From: Hsuehochloa calcarea
Taxonomy: Eukaryota > Streptophyta > Magnoliopsida > Poales > Poaceae
Assembly (NCBI GenBank): GCA_036346395.1
Contig: CM070594.1
Span: 22,415,385 to 22,479,384 of the forward strand
Direction of reading: 5' to 3'
DNA length: 64,000 nt
Within the stretch, counting starts at the first letter, position 1, and each line of letters begins with the position of its first letter. A model generated the notes under the pieces. That model was given only the letters and a program-made list of their open reading frames with translations. It searched no databases and was not told the DNA's origin. Of the stretch, positions 57,895 to 64,000 are shown piece by piece. The position numbers and the translations under genes are program-made.

Positions 57895-60800
57895 GGCTTC
57901 AGGTCCGTGGTAGCTAGAAAAGAAAAAAAAATTAAATTGACACACTGTGCACAGTAGGATGGGAATGGGCAAAGCATTGCATTCACGTTTATGTTATATC
58001 ATATTGATGATTGCTGATACTAATTGAGTATGATTGTTTATTTATCTATTATATGATGGTCCTGTAAGGGAATAATCGTTGTCGAGAGGTAAAGTTTGGT
58101 TGTGGTCATGGGTATAGTCAAAGTGTGCCACTGTTGGTGGTATGGGATTAGCAATGGTTTCCCTCGAGTAACTTAGTTACCAAGGTTGGAGATGATCTCT
58201 TAGAGAAGTTTTTATCTTCCTTGAGTCCGTACCTGGTGTTCTGGTTGTTGCTTTTGCGGTTGATGGACTTTTCTTGGATGGTGGTTACAATGCCGTTGAC
58301 GGGATTCAAGTGGTCTCTATTGGTTCTTTTAAATAAATATTGTTCTTTTGACTATTGAGATACTTTTGGCTATTTATGAACGTTGTTGTTCTGCAAGGTT
58401 GGTCCCTTCATGGGAGTTTTGTCTTCTTGTTGTGAAGCACGGCTCAGTTATTCGCTTGGCATTTTGGGTAGAAAAAAATATATGTTACAAGTCCTTTAAT
58501 ATGTGAAGTTTCGGTCCATGCACTCTCTTTTAGGGGTAAATGGAGTTTAATGCTTCTTCTTTAGGAAGGAAAGTGTCAAAACCCTTTTGTAACGTTTTGT
58601 TGTATTAAGGTAAGAAGTCGTAAGCATAGAAGATATTTGATTTGGTATGAGTACTAAGTTGGGTCAATGGCATGCTACATGATTAATCTTAACTAGTATC
58701 TTTGGAAGTGAAATTGATTAAGTTGATGTTGTCGTCTAGTAGTTCTTGATGAATTGTGACTGAAGGTATGTTTATACCTACTAGGAACTCGAGATTTATT
58801 AAGAAGTGTGAGATATTGATGAACTCGTCTGATCATTAGGATTGTGGGATTTGATAAATTTCTTAGATAATTTGGAGTATTGGGTTTCAATGGATTAATA
58901 TAACCATTGGTGATGGTTACGGTAAGGAGGTGTTTGAACGTTGTATTAGAGGACATTAATGCAGAGAATATTGTAAATTGGCTATTTGATGATTATATAT
59001 GGTTGCTAGACTTACATATTCTTTAGTATGATTAATTGTTGGAATTGTGTACAAGAGGTGGAAGGGATTGAATATCGGTGAAACTCGAAGTTATGGGAGG
59101 AGTTCTACATAGTTCGTCTACATAGATGACGCGATGGATTTGGTTGTAGTGTTGGTGAGACATTTGATCGATGCAATATTTTGATTCTTAAAATTCTAGT
59201 GTGATTCAGGTGAAATCTAAACATGAAGAGGAAGGGTTGAATATGTGGTTGCAAGTATTCAGGTGATTCGCAAAGAAAGGGTGGTAGCAATTAAACTTTA
59301 TAATAAGGCCAGTCGGTAACAACGATAGTTGGGATGTAATTGTTGTGTGTTAACATTTGGTGTGGGGCATCACTAAGAGTTGAACGGATGTGATTAAATA
59401 AGTGGCTTATGCCTACATAATTGTGGAATCATCGGATAATAACATGTTCTTGATGAAAGGGTGTTGGTAAAACCTTTTAATTTGTGTAGTGGATGCCTTC
59501 TAAAACAAAGTAGTTGTGATAGTAAGGTTGTATGGTTTCAGTATACTCTCATTTTGAAGATGGGATGGTAAAGTAGTATGTAATAATTTGGTGAACTTTT
59601 GGGGGTTTTATAATGGAAGAGTTGATGATTAGTAATCATGTTGAGAGTGTGTTAGTCTTAATGTTCGTAAGAATATCTGTAAGGGGTTATGACTTGTGGG
59701 TGTGGTGACGATTCTTTTAGAAAGGATGCAAGTTGATCGCCTTTTGTAATATCAGTTAAATGCAAGTTTGGAGTTTTGCACTCATGGCCTTTGGTAGTTC
59801 CTGAATTATGTGGTAAACTGAAATTTGTTGGGCAAAGCGACATGTCGGAAAGTTCTATTTGGTCCTTGCGTAATTCATGAGGTTTGATCTTAAAGGCTCT
59901 TTTGGTTGAGGTGGCAATGTGATTTGTAATAAAAGAAATTATGTCCTTGATTAAAAGAAACAAGTGTAGTAGAAGTATTTGAGATTGGAGTTAAGTTTGG
60001 TAACTTGCAACTTATTTAAGTGCGTTTAACTTTTCTTTCATTGCCGTTTAAAAGCTTCTTGAGTTTCAATGGCAATGCTTATTTTGTTGGCGGAAATTTG
60101 ATATTCCCTTCTAGTGGGACTTATGTCCTTATCTGTGGTCTCATCTTTTGTTTTCTGAGTTCATCGCTATATGACTCTTTCTATTGATCTTGAATTTCTT
60201 TGTGAATGGAAAATGTTTTTCTAAGTCTTTGGAATCATTATTGTTATTTGCCTTTATTTTTGAGAAAGGAATAATGAATTGTTTTACAAAACCTCATAGA
60301 GGGTAGAGCAACTGATTGGTGGTAGTCAAGTGAAAGATTTTGTGAGACTCTAGGTGTCAATTTGATTGAGAAGTATTGAGTGATAAGTTGATTTCTTGGA
60401 GTAATCCCTGGAGAGGGTTTGACTTAAATAGGAAGTTTTGTCTTTGGGGCTAAACTGATCGTAATATTGTAACTAATAGAACCTATAGCGGTTTGCGGTT
60501 AAAGATTATTTGTTCAAGTTGAGTGGAACATTGAAATTGTTGCACGAATGGAAACCTTGGTTAGTTTATTAGAGACGATTGGGTACTTTACCAGGTTGTG
60601 TAGGCAAAGTATGAAGGTGTAATTTAATGAGAGTAAGATTAGCGAAGTAATCTAATCGTGATGTCAATTAATCGGATAGTAGGGAGCGTTGAGATGTCGG
60701 CAGGTATGCCCTCGGCTTTAGTGAATAACCCACAGGAGATAGAATTCTTCTAAAATATAAGTTGGTCGAGAAAATATTCACATGTGGACGATAAGGATTG

Positions 60801-61756
60801 AGTATGTTTGGAATGTGGGAATTTTATTGAAAGAATCGGAGGATTCCTCGATGTCTTTACAAGAAGTTGTTGTAGGAGTTCTAGAGGTTGAAATTGGGTT
60901 ATATTTTTATGCTAGAACCTGGGTTGCCAATGATTATGTGTAACAGTAGTAGAAAGAGCATATTCAGAATAGTGGGATGATCATTGATATAACTCATTTG
61001 AGGAAGCACATGGGAATGTGTGAGGTGATATCCAAGTAATTCATTATTAAAGGATTGAAGTGACGTGTTTATGTGTGAAGGTCCATTTTGGGAATGCATT
61101 TGGAAGTCATCTGCCCAAAATTTCTCCGTTAGTAGAGGTGTCGGCTAGAGTATATTTTTTGTGGAAGTCATTAAAATCTCTCTACAGAGGTGTGAATGGT
61201 GAATTCGGGTTGAGCATAGTCTGAGGTTGCCAATTTAAGAGAAATGAGTTAGTGTGATATGGATGAAATGGGGTTCCATACTTGGAGAGAAATTCTATTT
61301 CTAAAACAAAAAAAAATTTCCTCGAGTAGTGAAACGCTCTCTTGATTCTTGTTTGAACCATGTGGTTATGACGGATGTCTTTCGCAAATGGAATTTGACC
61401 TTATGACTAGCATGCGTGGTTCTCATCAGTTCAGAAAGAATAAAGAAAGTAATCGATTTGGGTATTCGAGTGGTTTCTCTTTCGGCTTGTGAGGTGTTTA
61501 TTTGTAAATTGCCTACTGGAAAAGTGGAACAGATTTCATGATGAATCTTCGCTTTTGAGTTCGATCCTTTTTGGATAAAGTTGCCATTTTGTGATTGTGA
61601 TGAGGATCCGCTATTTTCGATTGGGTTCTGGTTATAAAAGAGTTGTTTAAAGCAAGTTACATTGTGTGATCCTGTTAAAGGATGTGCTCATTGTTAAGAT
61701 GAAAAGGTTGATCGAGAGTTGGAGCGAGTCCCATGTGTTATGTGTAGAGTGTCCGG
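57895..61756 (+). other. Non-coding interior of element D
   Basis: No gag, protease, RT or RNase H. T/G-rich plus strand. Alignable by eye with the C interior in several places (60220-60290, 61440-61640 and the AGTGTCAAAACCCTTTTG block at 58575-58600). Second member of the same non-autonomous group. Confidence 0.75.
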
Positions 61757-62202
61757 TTTGGTACCACAGGAAGCTTAGCCCAAGATACGTCGGACCGTTC
61801 CGATTATGGTTAGGATTGGGAAGTTAGCCTATCGCTGGACCTTCCGAGTCCATGCGAGGAGTCCACAACGTGTTTCACGCTTCGATGCCGAGGAAGTTTT
61901 GAAAGACCCGAGCATAAGATTTCATTAGAACCATCGACAATTGAGCAAGACCTCACAGTTGAGTCTCGACCAGTGCGTATTTTGGAAAGGTCAGAGCAAG
62001 TGCTGAGGCACAAAACGTTGGTATTTGTCAAAGTATTGTGGACACACTAAACGGAGAGGGAAGCCACTTGGGAGTTGGAATCTCGTGTCGTGAGCAATTT
62101 CGAATTATTTACCACAGTGCGTGATACTATGGTTTTAGTAGCTTCGCTCTGGCGTGTTAACCTTGGTAGCATTCGGGTCGAATTACATTTAAGGGGGTAG
62201 AA
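61757..62202 (+). pseudogene. pol 3' end (integrase tail, chromodomain) and polypurine tract in D
   Basis: Readable pieces in changing frames: a GPF-like turn, VRIGKLAYR, VHNVFH-type DNA (CCACAACGTGTTTCACG), SEQVLRHKTLVF, and REATWELES. More pol is retained than in C. Ends with TTTAAGGGGGTAG before the 3' LTR. Confidence 0.85.
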
Positions 62203-63304
62203 TGTAATACCACGAAATCGAATCGGTAAATCACAGATTTAGCCGAGAGGAGAAAAGGGAATAAGAGGAATAGTAAAACATGAAACGACAGGGGGGTCAT
62301 CTAATATTTTTCGCCAACCTGGGCCTGGGCCGCGGCCCAGGAGAGGCCTCCTTGTGGCCGGCCAAGAGGGGGTTCCCACCCCCAAAACCCTAGTGCCCCA
62401 CCCTTTCCCCTTTTCCCCTTTCCTCCCCTAGCCGACCCGCGGCTCTCCCCACCCTCCCCCTGCGCCAGATTGGTTCGTTCGATTTGGGTAAGTTCCATAC
62501 ATTTTATGATCTATCCACCTTTTAGAAAGTTGTAGCCCTTGATCTTAGATTTCTTTTGGCACCGAGATCACCTGGTTTGGAGTTACGGTTTAGGAGATAT
62601 GTCCATTTTTGTGTGACTGGTCAGGAGAGCTGACGAGATTTGGCAGTCTGCATGTCTAGTCAGATTGTATTTTTGTGAGCCCGAATCTGAAGAGACACCC
62701 AAAACTCAAGTTGTAGTCATTCCAGCAAGCTTTCAGGATTGATAAAGAACATATTTTTTAGACGTGTGAATCAAAAGTTATTGAATTTTGACCGTCGCTG
62801 TTGTCTGATTGTCAAACTGAGGGAACAGCAAACTTCATCAGAATATTAGGATTATTAGAAGGCTGAATCAGGAGTCTTACCCAACTAGGTTATTGTATCC
62901 TGTTTAATAATCTTTCCAAATTAATAAAGATCATCTCAATTGGATCTGTAGAGTGAAAGTTATGCCATGTTGTTTACTGCTGTGCTGTATTTTGGACACA
63001 TGTCTGTCAATGGTTTTCAACGGTTGTTTAGACCACTAGTTTTGCTGAATCAAAGAACCCCACCAACTAAAGTTTCGTAGCCTATTACGTTAAGAATATT
63101 TGAGCACTGGTTTCTAGTCATTCGGAGTTACAGATATTTAATTACAATTTTTCTCGTACTACTGTCCCGGGAAGCATTATGCTAGACTGCCGGGAAATTT
63201 GGGTAGAACCTCTCTTTGAGTCATAGGTCTTGAGGAGTTGGATTAAGGGGTGTACACGGAGTCCAGCATTCATCGTATTTATTGTTACCGCTATGCTTGT
63301 GTAG

Positions 63305-63373
63305 GAGGCGGAGTTCTAGAGTAGAGACACAATTTTGCTTCCTTGTGTGCCGTAGCGGGAAGGATAGAAACAG
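63305..63373 (+). other. Predicted LTR mini-exon (D, 69 nt)
   Basis: From after TTGTGTAG to CAG|GCAAGT. Longer than the 61-nt version; otherwise the same position relative to the hairpin array. Inferred. Confidence 0.45.
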
Positions 63374-63656
63374 GCAAGTGCATCTATATTGTGGTTGATA
63401 TACGATTGTTCCATATGATGACTCATGGTAACTTATGCTTGTTCGATGCCCTGATTTATGGTGATATGTACTTGTTCATGATGGCATGATTTACCAAGAT
63501 TCGATTATTGTTATTTTATTGTTCATCATGTGCACTCATGAACGCAAGTTGTGAACTTGCGACACCCACGGGAGTGGGTAGTGATTGTAAGACCCACCAT
63601 TCCAAAGTGGGCAATATGGATCCCCGGTTGACTTGTTCTCAAACGGGCTTTAGATC

Positions 63657-63678
63657 CCCGCGTTTTGTAGAACGCGGG
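63657..63678 (+). other. Covarying LTR hairpin (D)
   Basis: Stem CCCGCGTT with AACGCGGG, loop TTGTAG. At the same place B has CCCGTACTT/AAGTACGGG (20002-20023) and the C-like copy has CCTGTG/CACGGG. Different bases on both arms, pairing kept. Confidence 0.75.
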
Positions 63679-64000
63679 CATAAGTGAACACCGACGGGTG
63701 TTCACTCGTTATACCGGTATGAGCAAAAGAGAAGCGCATGTGCATTCATTCATATGTTGATTTGATTCATGATGTTGATACACTGTTGGATAATGAATGA
63801 TGTTGTTATGTTTTGTATCATTGCACTTGCTGAGTCTTGGACTCACCCTTGCCGTGTTATTTTTTTTAGGTACATCGGTTGTGGTCGGCATGCATGGGCG
63901 GGAGTAGAAATTATCACGGTTGCACACTGGCACTAATAAAGTGAATAAAATATTTAAGTGATAACTTGGACTTTGAATAGCTTTATGTGAGGTTTACTTC

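Larger units (their letters stand above)
62203..64000 (+). repeat. Element D 3' LTR (runs off the window)
   Basis: Starts TGTAATACCACG. Intron 1 candidate 62488 (GG|GTAAGT) to 63304 (TTGTGTAG), mini-exon 63305-63373 (69 nt), donor CAG|GCAAGT, intron 2 to 63869 (TTTTTTTAG). Hairpins CCCGCGTT/AACGCGGG (63657-63678), AGTGAACACC-GACG-GGTGTTCACT (63683-63706), palindrome ATACCGGTAT (63711-63720), GAGTC-TTG-GACTC (63832-63844). Confidence 0.9.

Overview
This is plant nuclear DNA, most likely from a grass: it is a stack of nested Ty3/gypsy (chromovirus, Tekay/Del-like) LTR retrotransposons with very GC-rich LTR segments beside AT-rich ones, initiator-Met-tRNA primer sites and chromodomain-ended pol remnants. 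I recognise no host gene, no RNA gene and no intact open reading frame of a functional element. The grass assignment is an inference from element type and base composition; I cannot name the species.

Layout. 1-2055 and 23594 to about 25650 are unclassified host or old repeat DNA. Between them lies a truncated plus-strand element (A', 2058-23423: 5' LTR, primer site, leader, start of gag), flanked by two 170-bp direct copies of host sequence. Its LTR is split by a plus-strand element B (2979-20526, target duplication CTTCC). B's pol is split by a complete minus-strand element A (5614-16844, target duplication GACTT), which belongs to the same family as A'. At about 25650-36111 an old minus-strand LTR (I) is split by C (26267-35065, target duplication AGAAG), a non-autonomous large derivative with a 4-kb non-coding interior. 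36112-41238 is an H-family LTR split by a solo B-family LTR (36985-38928). 41263-47130 is the 3' half of minus-strand element G. At 47131 begins a C-like LTR fragment, interrupted by minus-strand element E (48412-57152), which keeps gag, protease, RT, RNase H, integrase and chromodomain remnants. A deletion joins E's 5' LTR to a second C-like LTR fragment (57153-57811). Element D, a second large non-coding derivative homologous to C inside, then runs off the window end.

How the parts relate. E is the most complete relative carrying protein genes. C and D keep E-like cis signals (LTR, Met primer site plus leader start, pol 3' end, polypurine tract) around a shared non-coding interior, so they look like parasites of an E/B-like autonomous element.

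Main unexpected observation. Almost every LTR here, in both orientations and across at least six families, has a gene-like layout. A short segment lies between a conserved TAG acceptor and a conserved AG|GCAAGT (GC-type) donor. It is exactly 61 nt in eight copies, and 63, 63, 69 and 72 nt in the other four. After it comes an intron-like stretch with a series of strong hairpins whose stems show paired changes between families; the last hairpin (GAGT...ACTC) sits just before a pyrimidine tract and AG. I interpret this as a conserved, structured, possibly regulated leader intron inside the LTR. Comparing LTR pairs by eye, many small indels fall at CCTGG/CCAGG/CAG/CTG contexts, so some frameshifts may be sequencing artefacts at methylated CHG sites.
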